The notes under the pieces were generated by a model that searched no databases, had not been told where the DNA came from, and saw nothing but the letters and a program-made list of their open reading frames with translations. A program made the position numbers and the translations under genes. Below are positions 1 through 8,582 of a stretch of DNA of 64,000 bases, in pieces (the stretch's first letter is position 1; every line of letters begins with the position of its first letter). The stretch is from positions 2,255,501 through 2,319,500 of the forward strand of contig NZ_VIWT01000001.1 in assembly GCF_007829815.1 (NCBI RefSeq), given 5' to 3'. The DNA comes from Kitasatospora viridis. GTDB taxonomy: Bacteria; Actinomycetota; Actinomycetes; Streptomycetales; Streptomycetaceae.

Positions 1-48
1 GCCGGTTCGCGCATACGGATCAGGCTAAGCGACGCGCGCGGGGAGCGG

Positions 49-66
49 GGTGTAGCGGGCTACACC
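49..66. promoter_or_regulatory. short perfect inverted repeat
   Basis: Eight-base arms, GGTGTAGC and GCTACACC, are separated by 2 bases about 115 bases before the first gene. It may be the foot of a terminator of a gene outside the window or a regulator site. Nothing else decides between the two. Confidence 0.25.
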
Positions 67-182
67 ATGGATCGGGGGGACTGCTCTGATGCGTGCGCCC
101 GAGCGCCCGGGCAGAGTGGACGACGTAAGGGCAGCCCCCACCGAGGCTGCTGATCACATTTCCGCACAGGAGGCACCACCCC

Positions 183-359
183 ATGAAGGCCACGCTCTGG
201 ATCCTGCTCGTCATCGCCCTCGGCGCGGCCGTCTACCTCACCAACTTCTCCGACCTCAGCGGAAGCGCCGCGATCATCAGCCGCGCGGTGGCGGGCCTGG
301 TCACCATCGCCACCGGAGTCGGCCTGTGGCTGGTGCGCGGCGAGAAGAACGCCTCCTAG
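183..359 (+). CDS. small two-helix membrane protein (58 aa)
   Basis: This short gene begins with ATG preceded by a strong ribosome site (AGGAGG, about 9 bases upstream) and encodes 58 residues. Two hydrophobic stretches are visible, about residues 3-20 and 31-50, with a charged end (RGEKNAS). It is therefore probably a small inner-membrane protein with two helices. I do not recognise a family. A strong hairpin follows 25 bases after the stop, which supports a real monocistronic gene. Confidence 0.7.
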   Translation: MKATLWILLVIALGAAVYLTNFSDLSGSAAIISRAVAGLVTIATGVGLWLVRGEKNAS

Positions 360-383
360 CAGACCGCTGAAGACCCTGGATCG

Positions 384-417
384 ATCCGGGCCGTCCCTGT
401 CAGGGGGCGGCCCGGAT
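384..417 (+). terminator. intrinsic terminator hairpin
   Basis: A ten-pair outer stem (ATCCGGGCCG with CGGCCCGGAT) is stacked on a five-pair inner stem (CCCTG with CAGGG). It ends the small membrane gene just upstream. It lies far enough from the lectin gene on the other strand that it could also stop transcription from that side. Confidence 0.75.
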
Positions 418-563
418 GTTCGTCTGTCAGGAGGTGCGATCAGCGGCCGCCTGGAGGAGCAGCTGCCGGCAACGGGTGAAACGGCTGCCACGTCGAAGCG
501 GACGGCCATGATCGGCCCCGCCACGAGGACCGATCGACCGCACGCTCCGGGCACTCGGTTCGC

Positions 564-1991
564 CTACTGGGTGTGCCACTTCTGGTTGGGCTGGCCGTTG
601 CAGTCCCAGATCTGCAGCTTGGTGCCGTTGCCGCCGCCGCCTTCGGCCGCCGCGTCCAGGCACTTGTTGGCCAGGACGCTCACCAGGTCGCCCTGCGGGG
701 TGAGCACCCAGAGCTGGGCCTGGTCGCCGCTGCAGTTGGCCAGCTGGACGACGGTTCCGTTGGCGGTGTTGGCTCCCGCGACGTCCATGCACAGGTTCAG
801 CGAGTTGATCGGCCCGCGGCGGTCCGGGGTGTTGCTCAGGTTGAAGATCCACTGCTGCCAGACGGCCTTGGTGCAGTCGCCCAGGATCAGCGGCTTGCCG
901 TCCTTCCCGCCGTACGCCGCGCCGTCGGTCACCGTGACGCACCGGTTGGTCTGCTGGCCGATGATCTCGACGCCCGAGTTGGGCTGCGGCTGCGGCTGCG
1001 GTTGCGGCTGGGCCGGGGCGGGCTGCGGCTGGGCGGGGGCCGGCTGCTGAGCGGCGGCGGTCGTCTGGCGCGGGACCGGGGCGCCGCCTCCGCCGCCCGA
1101 GCCGGCGGGGGTCTGGGGCGCGGCCGGGGTCGGGGCGGCAACAGGGGCGGCCGGGGTCGGGACGACGGGGGCGGGCGGCGCGGCGGGTGCGGCGGAGGTG
1201 GGGGCCGGCAGCGCGGAGGCGGAGGTCGCCACGTCGACCGCGGTGGCCTGGGTGGAGACCGACGGCTGGTGGCCGAACCAGAGCGCGATGAAGGCCAGCA
1301 GGAGCGCCAGCCCGATGCTGGACAGGGCGGCGAGCCAGCCCGGCAGCACGCCGCGCTGGACGTACATGCCGTCCACCGCGATCGGGGTCTGGCCGGAGCG
1401 GCGCACCGCCAGGCTGTACGGCCGGTTCTGCTTGCGGCCGAACCAGATGACCTGACGCGGCTTCAGCTTGGCCCGCACGAAGGCCGCGCGGCCGGGCTCG
1501 ATCTGGACGTTGGCGGGGTGGATCTCGTAGACGAGCTGGTCGCCGTTGTCGCTGGCGGTCAGCGAGGCGGTGAGCTGGGTGTTGCCGAGGTTGTCGATGG
1601 CCAGCTTGGGCCGGCCCCGGAAGCGGCCCTTGACGGTGTGCGGGACGAGCTCGGCCCGCACCTCGCTGAACGGCATGACGGTGACGTTGCCCTCGGGCAC
1701 GGTGGTCGCGTCGGGGTACTCGGTGGAGATGATCTGGACCGCGTACGGGTTCGGGCCGGCGGCCGCGTCCGGGGTGCGCGGCGGCGCGATGGTGAGTTCG
1801 ACGGAACCGGTGGTCCCCGGGTAGAGCCGGACGGTCGGCGGCTCCACGGTGATGTACGGGGCGAGCTCGCCGACCGGCATGAAGCGGTACTCGTCGACGA
1901 CGTCGCTCGTGTTGCGCAGTCGCAGCCTCACGGTGGCGGTGCTACCGGGATCCACTGTGGTGGAGGCGGGTTCCAAGGAAGTCCAGATCAC
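564..1991 (-). CDS. membrane-anchored ricin B-type lectin protein (475 aa)
   Basis: The first 200 residues form a beta-rich, Ig-like region of the type found in a conserved streptomycete family beginning WTSLEPAST. A transmembrane segment lies at about residues 217-239, followed by a long Ala/Pro/Gln-rich linker with Pro-Gln repeats. A ricin B-type beta-trefoil lectin domain fills about residues 345-475, with repeated QxW-like motifs such as QQWIF, QLWVL and QKWH. There is no N-terminal signal peptide, so the single helix probably leaves the Ig-like part inside and the lectin outside. The lectin should bind a carbohydrate at the cell surface; the ligand is unknown. The start is GTG with only a weak ribosome site, so the exact start is uncertain. 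Confidence 0.8.
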   Translation of the reverse strand: MIWTSLEPASTTVDPGSTATVRLRLRNTSDVVDEYRFMPVGELAPYITVEPPTVRLYPGTTGSVELTIAPPRTPDAAAGPNPYAVQIISTEYPDATTVPEGNVTVMPFSEVRAELVPHTVKGRFRGRPKLAIDNLGNTQLTASLTASDNGDQLVYEIHPANVQIEPGRAAFVRAKLKPRQVIWFGRKQNRPYSLAVRRSGQTPIAVDGMYVQRGVLPGWLAALSSIGLALLLAFIALWFGHQPSVSTQATAVDVATSASALPAPTSAAPAAPPAPVVPTPAAPVAAPTPAAPQTPAGSGGGGGAPVPRQTTAAAQQPAPAQPQPAPAQPQPQPQPQPNSGVEIIGQQTNRCVTVTDGAAYGGKDGKPLILGDCTKAVWQQWIFNLSNTPDRRGPINSLNLCMDVAGANTANGTVVQLANCSGDQAQLWVLTPQGDLVSVLANKCLDAAAEGGGGNGTKLQIWDCNGQPNQKWHTQ

Positions 1992-2185
1992 CCTGCAACG
2001 CTACGGCGCCGACGGGTTTCGGGACAGAGGACGAGGGGCAGAGCGCGGGTGCCCTAACGGCCCTGGTCCGGCGGTTGCGGACGGCCGCGCGCCGGAAGCG
2101 GACATCGCCACGGCGAGCCGCCCGAACCCTCCACAGGACCTCCGCCGGAGGGCGACCTGACCCTCCGTCACGCTCTGTCGCACCG

Positions 2186-2538
2186 TCAGGCCGCAACACC
2201 GCGCGATGGGCCCCGGTGGCCGCGAGCGGGCCGGCCGAGGCACTGCGGGTCGGCGCTCCGGGTCCCGGCACCGGCGAGCTGCCCCCGCAACCGGTCGGGG
2301 ACGCAGGACTGCAGGTCAAGGCCCAAACCCTCGACGCGGGCAGCACCTGGCGGATCACGCCGGCCGGCAGTCCGGCCGCGGGCAGCGTGCGGATCCGCCG
2401 GGCGGTGGCGGGCGCGTCCGCGGAATACCGACGGTGACCACCGGGGCTGCGCTCGGCGGCCGGCAGCCCCTGCTCCTCGTGGTGGCGCAGCAGCCGCGGG
2501 CCGGCCGAGTCCTCACGGGAGGGCGTGCCGATGGTCGT
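2186..2538 (-). pseudogene. decayed MerR-family regulator
   Basis: Reading leftwards from 2538, residues align without gaps to the N-terminus of MerR regulators. The conserved block PRLLRHHEEQGL is followed by a PGGHRRYS wing and RRIRTLPAAGLPAGVIRQVL. The expected ATG of the usual MTIGxL start is ACG at 2536-2538. Near 2320-2330 the reading frame must change to recover the usual family C-terminus (LRGQLAGAG, then a TGA at 2186-2188). Staying in the first frame gives an unrelated Arg/Pro-rich tail. A lost start plus a frameshift marks it as a relic. The effector and former target are unknown. Confidence 0.6.
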
Positions 2539-2695
2539 GTGATCCGCGTCACAGGGCCTTGGATCGCGCATCCGCGGAACATCTCACCGATCCCCATGGC
2601 GCGTTCCCGGAACGCCGGCACCTCCCGGCACACCCGCGGGACAACCTCCCACCCCCAGCCGTGTGTTGCTGCCGGGCGCGGCGGGCGGCGGTCCG

Positions 2696-2701
2696 TAGGG
2701 T
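2696..2701 (+). promoter_or_regulatory. -10 box of a probable leaderless promoter
   Basis: TAGGGT ends 7 bases before the ATG of the DUF421 gene and no good ribosome site lies between them, so transcription should begin at or next to the start codon. Confidence 0.5.
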
Positions 2702-2708
2702 GGCCGGG

Positions 2709-3269
2709 ATGTGGCACGACATGGTGAGCGTCGGCATCCCGTACGCCGAGAAGGCCATCCGCACCATCGCGGTCTACCTGGCGCTGGTGGTGCTGCTGCG
2801 GGTGGTCGGCAAGCGCGGGCTGGCCCAGCTGAACACCTTCGACCTGGTGGTCATGCTGCTGCTCTCCAACGTGGTGCAGAACGCGGTGATCGGCAACGAC
2901 AACTCGCTGGTCGGCGGGCTCTTCGGGGCCGTGGTGCTGCTCGGCACCGATGCGCTGCTGGTCCGTCAGGCGGCCCGCTGGGGGTGGTTCGCCAAGCTGC
3001 TGGAGGGCACGCCGACGGTGCTGGGCCGGGGCGGCAGCTACGACCTGCGGGCGATCCGGCGCCAGGGCCTGCGCCGCGCCGACCTCGACCTCGCGGTGCA
3101 CCACCAGGGCGGCGACAGCGTGGCCGAGACCGAGCTGATCGTGCTGGAGCCGGGCGGGCTGCTGCTGGTGAAGCTGAACCGAGGGGACCAGGTCGCCGAC
3201 AAGGACGACGTGGCGGCGCTGCGCGAGCTCCTCCACCGCATCGAGAGCCGCCTGCCCGCCCGACCGTGA
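2709..3269 (+). CDS. DUF421 (YetF-like) membrane protein
   Basis: The 186-residue product has the DUF421 layout. Two or three hydrophobic helices fill about residues 15-85 and carry the family signature around KRGLAQLNTFDLVVMLLLSN. A soluble domain of about 100 residues ends with a beta strand and a Leu/Arg helix. Relatives such as Bacillus YetF are membrane proteins, some linked to spore or envelope physiology; the biochemical role is unknown. The open frame extends upstream, but the ATG at 2709 matches the family N-terminus and sits behind a -10 box. Confidence 0.8.
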   Translation: MWHDMVSVGIPYAEKAIRTIAVYLALVVLLRVVGKRGLAQLNTFDLVVMLLLSNVVQNAVIGNDNSLVGGLFGAVVLLGTDALLVRQAARWGWFAKLLEGTPTVLGRGGSYDLRAIRRQGLRRADLDLAVHHQGGDSVAETELIVLEPGGLLLVKLNRGDQVADKDDVAALRELLHRIESRLPARP

Positions 3270-3297
3270 CGCACACCCCCGCACCGCCCCTGACGTC

Positions 3298-3939
3298 TCA
3301 GTCCTGACGCCGCGCCACCAGGTAGCCGCGCCGGGTCGGCGCCTCCGCCGGGTACGGCTCGCGCTCCAGCCGCACCTCGACGGCGAACCCGGCCCGCTCC
3401 AGCTCCCCGGCCACGGTCGCCAGCCCGTGGTGGTGGAAGTCCACGGCCACCCGGTGCCCCCACCACTCGGTCAGCCGGACCACCTGGTCGCCCAGGTGGA
3501 AGGCGATCAGCGCCCGGCCGCCCGGCCGGAGCACCCGGTGCAGCTCGGCGAAGGCGCCGCCCAGCTCGTCGGCCGTCAGGTGGATCACCGAGTAGAGCAC
3601 CACGGCCGCGCCGAACTCCCCGTCGGCGGCGGGCAGCCCGCACAGGTCGCCGACCCGGAACTCCGCCGCCGGGTGCGCCGCCCCGGCCAGCTCGACCATC
3701 GCGGGCGAGAGGTCCACCCCGACCACCCGGGCGCCCGCCGCGGCCAGCCACCCGGCCACGTGCCCCGGCCCGCACCCGAGGTCGGCGACCGGCGCCCCGG
3801 GCTCCGCCTGCTCCAGCAGTGCGCCCAGCAGCGCCCGGTCCAGCGGCTTGCCGGCCAGCTCACCGCCGATCCGCCGCCGGTACTCCTCGGCCACCGTGTC
3901 GTAGCCCTGCCGTGTCCGCTCGCGCTGTTCCCCCGTCAT
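3298..3939 (-). CDS. class I SAM-dependent methyltransferase
   Basis: The 213-residue protein carries the Rossmann SAM-binding motif VADLGCGPGHVAGWL at about residues 50-64, an acidic residue after the second strand (VGVDLSP) and a post-motif block (LHRVLRPGGRALI). These are typical of UbiE/BioC-like small-molecule methyltransferases. Nothing in the sequence or neighbourhood identifies the acceptor. It is convergent with the DUF421 gene, whose stop lies 28 bases away. The start is ATG with little sign of a ribosome site. Confidence 0.85.
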   Translation of the reverse strand: MTGEQRERTRQGYDTVAEEYRRRIGGELAGKPLDRALLGALLEQAEPGAPVADLGCGPGHVAGWLAAAGARVVGVDLSPAMVELAGAAHPAAEFRVGDLCGLPAADGEFGAAVVLYSVIHLTADELGGAFAELHRVLRPGGRALIAFHLGDQVVRLTEWWGHRVAVDFHHHGLATVAGELERAGFAVEVRLEREPYPAEAPTRRGYLVARRQD

Positions 3940-4043
3940 GGGCTCAGCCTCCCACGGCGGCGCACCGTGTCACACCCGCCGCCCCCGCGCTGTCCGTTGG
4001 GTACGGGGCCGCCGCCGGGCGGCCGGATCGGAGGACGAGGACG

Positions 4044-4775
4044 ATGCGGGTGGCAGTGGCGGGCGGCACCGGGTTGACCGGGCGTCAGGTGGTCGCGGCG
4101 TTGACGGCGGCCGGGCACCAGGCGGTGGTGCTGGCCCGGAGCACCGGCGTGGACCTGGTGGCCGGCACCGGAGCGCAGGCGGCCCTGGCGGGCTGCGCGG
4201 CGGTGATCGACGTGACCGACGTCAGGACCCTGCGGCGGGAGGTGTCGGTGGAGTTCTTCGGCGCGGTCAGCCGCACCCTGCTGGCCGCCGGGCGGCGGGC
4301 CGGTGTGCGGCACCACGTGGCGCTGTCGATCGTCGGGATCGACCGGGCGGACCTGGCCTACTACGCCGGCAAGCGCCGCCAGGAGGCCGAGGTGCGGGCC
4401 GGCGGCGTGCCCTGGACGGTGCTGCGGACCACCCAGTTCCACGAGTTCGCCGAGCGGTTCCTGCCGCCCCGAGGCCTGCCGGTGGCCCTCGCGCCGCGGA
4501 TGCTCAGCCAGCCCGTGGCGGTGTCCGAGGTGGCCGCCGAGCTGGTCCGCCTCGCCGTCGGGGAGCCGCTCGGTCCGGCCCCGGAGCTGGCCGGACCGGA
4601 GCGGCTCTGGGTGCCGGACATGGTGCGCCGGCTGGCCCGGGCCCGGGGGCGGCGCTGCCCGGTGCTGCCGGTGCCGTTCCCGGGCGCCGCGGGCCGGGCG
4701 ATGACGGGCGGCGGGCTGCTGCCCGCCGCCCCGGGTCCGCGCGGGGTTCAGACCTTCGCCGAATGGCTGGCCTGA
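4044..4775 (+). CDS. NAD(P)H-binding (atypical SDR/NmrA-like) protein
   Basis: This 243-residue protein starts with a glycine-rich dinucleotide motif (VAGGTGLTGRQV). It has the atypical short-chain dehydrogenase features RRAGVRHHVALSIVGID and a C-terminal block that resembles the substrate-binding part of NmrA-type proteins. The usual YxxxK pair is present in weak form as YYAGK. It is probably an oxidoreductase or redox-sensing protein in the cytosol. The ATG at 4044 has GGAGG ten bases upstream, so the longer open frame is not used. The next gene ends 7 bases downstream on the other strand. Confidence 0.75.
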   Translation: MRVAVAGGTGLTGRQVVAALTAAGHQAVVLARSTGVDLVAGTGAQAALAGCAAVIDVTDVRTLRREVSVEFFGAVSRTLLAAGRRAGVRHHVALSIVGIDRADLAYYAGKRRQEAEVRAGGVPWTVLRTTQFHEFAERFLPPRGLPVALAPRMLSQPVAVSEVAAELVRLAVGEPLGPAPELAGPERLWVPDMVRRLARARGRRCPVLPVPFPGAAGRAMTGGGLLPAAPGPRGVQTFAEWLA

Positions 4776-4782
4776 CGGTCCG

Positions 4783-7017
4783 TCACGGGTAGGAGGTGAC
4801 GGTGGACGGCGTGGTCGAAGTGCCTGAGGTGGCCGCGCCGGTGCCGTTCACCACGTGGTTGAACTGCCCGTCGCCGCCCAGCGAGACCACCAGGGCGTCG
4901 TGCAGCTTCACGTTCGGGGTGTCGGGCACCTCGAAGCCGTGGTCCACCCGGATGGTCGGGTCCACGTCGAAGTAGCAGTAGCTGCCGACGCCCCAGGCCT
5001 CGTGGGTGGTCACGCCGTCGTCCACCTTGTAGGCCGCGTAGCCGAGCGTCGAACCGTTCTGGATCGCGGCCTGGTCGGGCGCGTCGTAGGCGATCTCGTT
5101 CTGGAAGAAGATCGTCCGGCCGCGTTCGCCGCTCCACTCGACGTCGTACTTCTCGAAGTGCTCGACGAACAGGCCGGTGGCCAGCACGTCGTCGCCGTGC
5201 ACTTCGAGGCCGTAGTCGGCCGGGTTGACGGTCCAGCCGACACCGGTGCCGTGGTCGGCCCGCCAGATCCAGGTGTGGTCGATCAGGGTGTTGTTCGCGT
5301 CCACCTCGACCGCGGTCTGTGCCGCGCCGGGACCGGCGCCGCCGATCCGGACGAAGACGTCCTGCATGCTGGTCGGGTCGGCGCTGTGGTCGGCGCCCGC
5401 CCCCGGTTGGCCGATCCGCAGCAGCACCGGCGAGGAGACCGGGCCCGCGTCGATCAGCAGGCCGGCCAGCCGGACGCCGTCCACGTCGGCGGTCCGCAGG
5501 GCGGTGACCCCGTTGTCCGGGACGATGGTGGCCAGGCCCAGGCCGAGCACCACGGTGTCCGGGCGGGTCACGTCGATCGTCTGGTCCACGTGGTAGACGC
5601 CCGGGGTGAACAGCAGGTTGAGGCCCTGGGCCAGCGCCTGGTTGATCGTCTCGGCGGTGGCGCCCGGCTTCACCACGTAGAACTGGCTCAGCGGCAGCGA
5701 ACTGCCCGGGGTGGTGGCCCCGTTGGCCCAGGACGGGCCGCTCGCAGCGGTGCGCGCCGTGGGCACGAAGACCTGGTAGCCACCGCTCTGGTCCAGGTAC
5801 AGGTACGGCTTCTCGCGCGACTCGGGCGTGGTCGCCAAGGTGGTGTAGGGCGGGTTCGGGAAGGACTGCGCGGGCGCGCCGTTGACGCCGGAGAACACCT
5901 GGTTCCAGACGCCGTTGGAGAAGCCGCCGATCGTGCTGTCCCGGGTGTACCACTGCTGCTGCGAGTAGTTGCCGACGCTGCCGTCCACCTGGCTGTCGGC
6001 GATGTACCCGCCGGAGGCCCAACCGTAGCCGGTGGGCGAGAGGTTGAGGCCGCCCTCGATGTGCATCCGGCGCAGCGGCGCGGCCTGGGCGGCGGCCCAC
6101 CGGTCGGTGCCGCTGGACGGCCTGACGGCCAGGTTCTCGGCCGAGCGCCAGAAGTTCTGGGTGGCGTTGCCGTTGTTCCAGCCGGCGTCCACGGTGACGT
6201 CGCCGTTGAGCTGGGTGTCGTCGGGGTTCAGGCCGAGGCCGGCGACCGAGGTGTAGAAGCCGATGTTGGCGTTCAGGCCGTTGTAGGTGCCGGGCTTGAA
6301 GAACAGCGCGTACCGGCCGGTGCCGAACTGGGCGCTCTGCTGCTGGTTGAAGACGCTGTCCAGGCTGGCCTGGATCGAGCTGCTGCTCATCGAGGGGTCG
6401 TAGACCAGCACGTTCGGGCCCAGATCGCCGCCGCCCTGCACCGGGGGGACGCCGGAGCCGCCGGTGTGCACGGCGAACTCCCAGAGCGAGTAGCCCCATT
6501 GGGTGGCGCGCTGGGTGCCGTAGAGCCGGATGTAGCGGCCGCTGCCGGAGACGTTCAGGGTCTCGGTGCCGCCGGCGCCGCTGGTGGTGGCGTAGACGGT
6601 GGTCCAGGTGGTGCCGTCCTCGGAGGTCTGGATCTGGTAGGCCTTGGCGTAGGCGGCCTCCCAGGTGAGCACCACCTGGCAGATCTGCTGGTCGCTGCCG
6701 AGGTCCACCTGGAGCCACTGCGGGTCGCTGAAGGCGCTGGACCAGCGGGTGCCGGGGTCGCCGTCGACCGCGGCGGAGGCGGGGAAGGCGGCGCTCTCGG
6801 TGGAGGAGGCGGTGGCGGGGCGGCCCTGGGCCGCGTCGGTGGTGCCGCAACTGCTGCTGGCGGCAGGTGCCTTGGGGGTGCCGGGCGCGGCGCCGGCCGC
6901 GCTGGCCGAGCCGGCGGGGAGGGCGAGCGCGGCCGCGCAGAGCACGGCCAGTCCGAGCCTCAGGGCCGGGCCGCGTCGTCCGGCCGTGGCCCCGGTGCGT
7001 GCTGAAGTGAGCCTCAC
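4783..7017 (-). CDS. secreted discoidin/CBM32 plus beta-helix protein, putative glycan-active enzyme
   Basis: The 744-residue product begins with a signal peptide (hydrophobic core LGLAVLCAAALAL, then an Ala-rich cleavage region). A discoidin/F5-8C (CBM32-like) carbohydrate-binding domain follows at about residues 55-190. The rest is a long right-handed beta-helix region of the pectate-lyase-3/GH55-like type, with blocks such as VVLGLGLATIVPDNGV and DHTWIWRADHG. Close relatives are often mis-annotated as adenylyl cyclase. Its promoter box is shared with the adjacent sugar transporter, so it probably attacks an extracellular polysaccharide, perhaps a beta-glucan, whose fragments the transporter imports. 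I chose GTG at 7017 (AGGAGA upstream) over an ATG 75 bases earlier because it places the signal peptide at the end. Confidence 0.75.
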   Translation of the reverse strand: MRLTSARTGATAGRRGPALRLGLAVLCAAALALPAGSASAAGAAPGTPKAPAASSSCGTTDAAQGRPATASSTESAAFPASAAVDGDPGTRWSSAFSDPQWLQVDLGSDQQICQVVLTWEAAYAKAYQIQTSEDGTTWTTVYATTSGAGGTETLNVSGSGRYIRLYGTQRATQWGYSLWEFAVHTGGSGVPPVQGGGDLGPNVLVYDPSMSSSSIQASLDSVFNQQQSAQFGTGRYALFFKPGTYNGLNANIGFYTSVAGLGLNPDDTQLNGDVTVDAGWNNGNATQNFWRSAENLAVRPSSGTDRWAAAQAAPLRRMHIEGGLNLSPTGYGWASGGYIADSQVDGSVGNYSQQQWYTRDSTIGGFSNGVWNQVFSGVNGAPAQSFPNPPYTTLATTPESREKPYLYLDQSGGYQVFVPTARTAASGPSWANGATTPGSSLPLSQFYVVKPGATAETINQALAQGLNLLFTPGVYHVDQTIDVTRPDTVVLGLGLATIVPDNGVTALRTADVDGVRLAGLLIDAGPVSSPVLLRIGQPGAGADHSADPTSMQDVFVRIGGAGPGAAQTAVEVDANNTLIDHTWIWRADHGTGVGWTVNPADYGLEVHGDDVLATGLFVEHFEKYDVEWSGERGRTIFFQNEIAYDAPDQAAIQNGSTLGYAAYKVDDGVTTHEAWGVGSYCYFDVDPTIRVDHGFEVPDTPNVKLHDALVVSLGGDGQFNHVVNGTGAATSGTSTTPSTVTSYP

Positions 7018-7091
7018 GGGCTTCTCCTGCGGTGGGGGGTGGGGGCGAGGGTGCGAAGGGGGGCCGAGGGTGTGGTGATGGCACCGCCCCA

Positions 7092-7135
7092 TAACTTCAT
7101 GGCGTGATTTAACGAGTGAGAAAAGAGCCCGTCAA
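7092..7135 (-). promoter_or_regulatory. promoter and shared operator box of the secreted enzyme
   Basis: On the minus strand a TTGACG -35 (7130-7135) and a TTAAAT -10 (7107-7112) are separated by 17 bases. A 33-base box (7092-7124) covers the spacer, the -10 and the first transcribed bases. It matches 32 of 33 bases of a box before the transporter operon in the same orientation to its gene. Such a position suits a repressor site, and the intervening ROK gene is the obvious candidate regulator. Confidence 0.75.
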
Positions 7136-7161
7136 CCCCCCGCGCACTGTTTCGCACACCG

Positions 7162-8394
7162 TCAACTCGCCTGCCGGGCCCCCCTCCCCGTCTTGGGCAG
7201 GGTCCCGCCGGAGTCCAGGAAGCGGCTCAGCGGCAGGGTCGCCGCGCCGGTGGTCACGGCCTCCGGGCCGAGCTCGCCGAGCAGGATCGCGGTCTGCTCC
7301 CGGGGGAAGCTCAGCGCGTACCGGGTGGCCGCCTCCCGCACCGCGGGCAGCAGGTACGGGCCGAGCAGCAGGCCGGCCCAGCCGCCGATCACGATCCGCT
7401 CAGGGTTGAACAGGTTGATCAGGTCGGCGATCGCCGCCCCCAGGTACTCGGCGGCCTCGTTCAGCAGGTCGATCGCGGAGAGGTCGCCCTGCTGAGCCGC
7501 CGTCAGCAGGGCGGCGATGCCCGCCTGCTCGCCACCCGGCGCGCGCCGGCCCCAGCGCTCCACCAACGCCTCGGCCCCGACGTAGGCCTCCAGGCAGCCG
7601 CGCGCACCGCACCGGCACAGCCGCCCGCCCACGTGCACCTTGGTGTGCCCCCACTCCCCCGCGCTGCTGGTCGCGCCGCGGAACCGGGCCCCGTCGGCGA
7701 TCACACAGGCGCCCACCCCGGAGCCGAACAGCGCCACCACCGCGTGCCGCGCACCGCGCCCGGCGCCGAACCACATCTCCGCCTGCCCGAGCGTCTTGGC
7801 GCCGTTGTCCACGTGCAGCGGCAGCCCGGTGCCGGCCCGCAGCAGCCGGCCCAGCGGCACCGCCGACCAGCCGACCGTCGGCCCGTGCACCACCGCCCCC
7901 GCACCGTCCGGCTCGCCCCGCTCGACCACGCCGGGCACCCCGACGCCGACCCCGAGCACCGCGGACTCGGCCACCCCGGTGGCGGCCAGCACCTCGGCCA
8001 GCCCGGCCAGGATCAGCTGCGCCACGTGCTCGGCGTCGTGCCCGCGGTCGGCCAACAGGTGGTCGGCGGCGGCGAGTTCCCGCAGTGCCAGGTCGAAGAG
8101 CGCGACCCGGACCCGGGTCTCGCCGACGTCCACCCCGACCAGGTGGCCGGCTCCGGGCGCGACCCGGAGCAGGATCCGCGGGCGACCGCCGTCCGACTCC
8201 ACCGACCCGCACTCCTCGACCAGCCCGTCCGCCAGCAGTTCGCCGACCACGTTGCTGATCGAGCCCGCACTCAGACCGCTGCGCGGCCCCAACTCCTGGC
8301 GGCTCAGCGGCCCGCCGAAGTAGAGGTGGCGCAGCAGCGTGGCCCGGCTCCCCCGGCGCAGGTCGCGGACGGTCTGCCGATTCTGCTCTGCCAT
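7162..8394 (-). CDS. ROK-family transcriptional regulator
   Basis: The 410-residue protein has an N-terminal winged helix-turn-helix (about residues 15-75, including LSRQELGPRSGLSAGSISN). A sugar-kinase-like ROK domain follows, with the DVGETRVR phosphate-binding motif and the zinc site EWGH followed by CRCGARGC. ROK repressors of this type release DNA on binding a sugar or sugar phosphate. It sits between, and reads away from, the transporter operon, and its own start region abuts the shared operator box, so autoregulation is likely. The ATG is preceded by GGAGGGAGAAAC. The effector is not known from the sequence. Confidence 0.9.
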   Translation of the reverse strand: MAEQNRQTVRDLRRGSRATLLRHLYFGGPLSRQELGPRSGLSAGSISNVVGELLADGLVEECGSVESDGGRPRILLRVAPGAGHLVGVDVGETRVRVALFDLALRELAAADHLLADRGHDAEHVAQLILAGLAEVLAATGVAESAVLGVGVGVPGVVERGEPDGAGAVVHGPTVGWSAVPLGRLLRAGTGLPLHVDNGAKTLGQAEMWFGAGRGARHAVVALFGSGVGACVIADGARFRGATSSAGEWGHTKVHVGGRLCRCGARGCLEAYVGAEALVERWGRRAPGGEQAGIAALLTAAQQGDLSAIDLLNEAAEYLGAAIADLINLFNPERIVIGGWAGLLLGPYLLPAVREAATRYALSFPREQTAILLGELGPEAVTTGAATLPLSRFLDSGGTLPKTGRGARQAS

Positions 8395-8438
8395 GGTGTT
8401 TCTCCCTCCTGGGTGCTCATCCTGCCGTGCGCGAAGTC

Positions 8439-8482
8439 TTGACGCCAGGTTTTCTCACACGTTAAATCACGCCATGAAGTTA
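8439..8482 (+). promoter_or_regulatory. promoter and shared operator box of the sugar transporter operon
   Basis: TTGACG (8439-8444) and TTAAAT (8462-8467) are separated by 17 bases, an almost ideal housekeeping promoter. The 33-base box at 8450-8482 is the second copy of the one before the secreted enzyme, with one mismatch. Imperfect dyad halves TAACTTCA and TGATTTAA are separated by 5 bases within it and may be the protein-binding core. Confidence 0.75.
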
Positions 8483-8582
8483 CCGGGGGACGCCCCGGAA
8501 CACCTCGCGACACCCCACCCTCACCCCTCGCGCCACCATCCCCGAGACCCACTCCGCCCGTGCCCGAGAGGGGCCGTCACAC

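Noticed and set aside
573..2057. Long plus-strand frame opposite the lectin gene
   Set aside because: Gly/Arg/Val-rich shadow of the minus-strand lectin gene; no motif and no ribosome site.
4748..7084. Long minus-strand frame over the CBM32/beta-helix gene
   Set aside because: Arg/Pro/His-rich composition; the adjacent frame carries the signal peptide, discoidin and beta-helix motifs.
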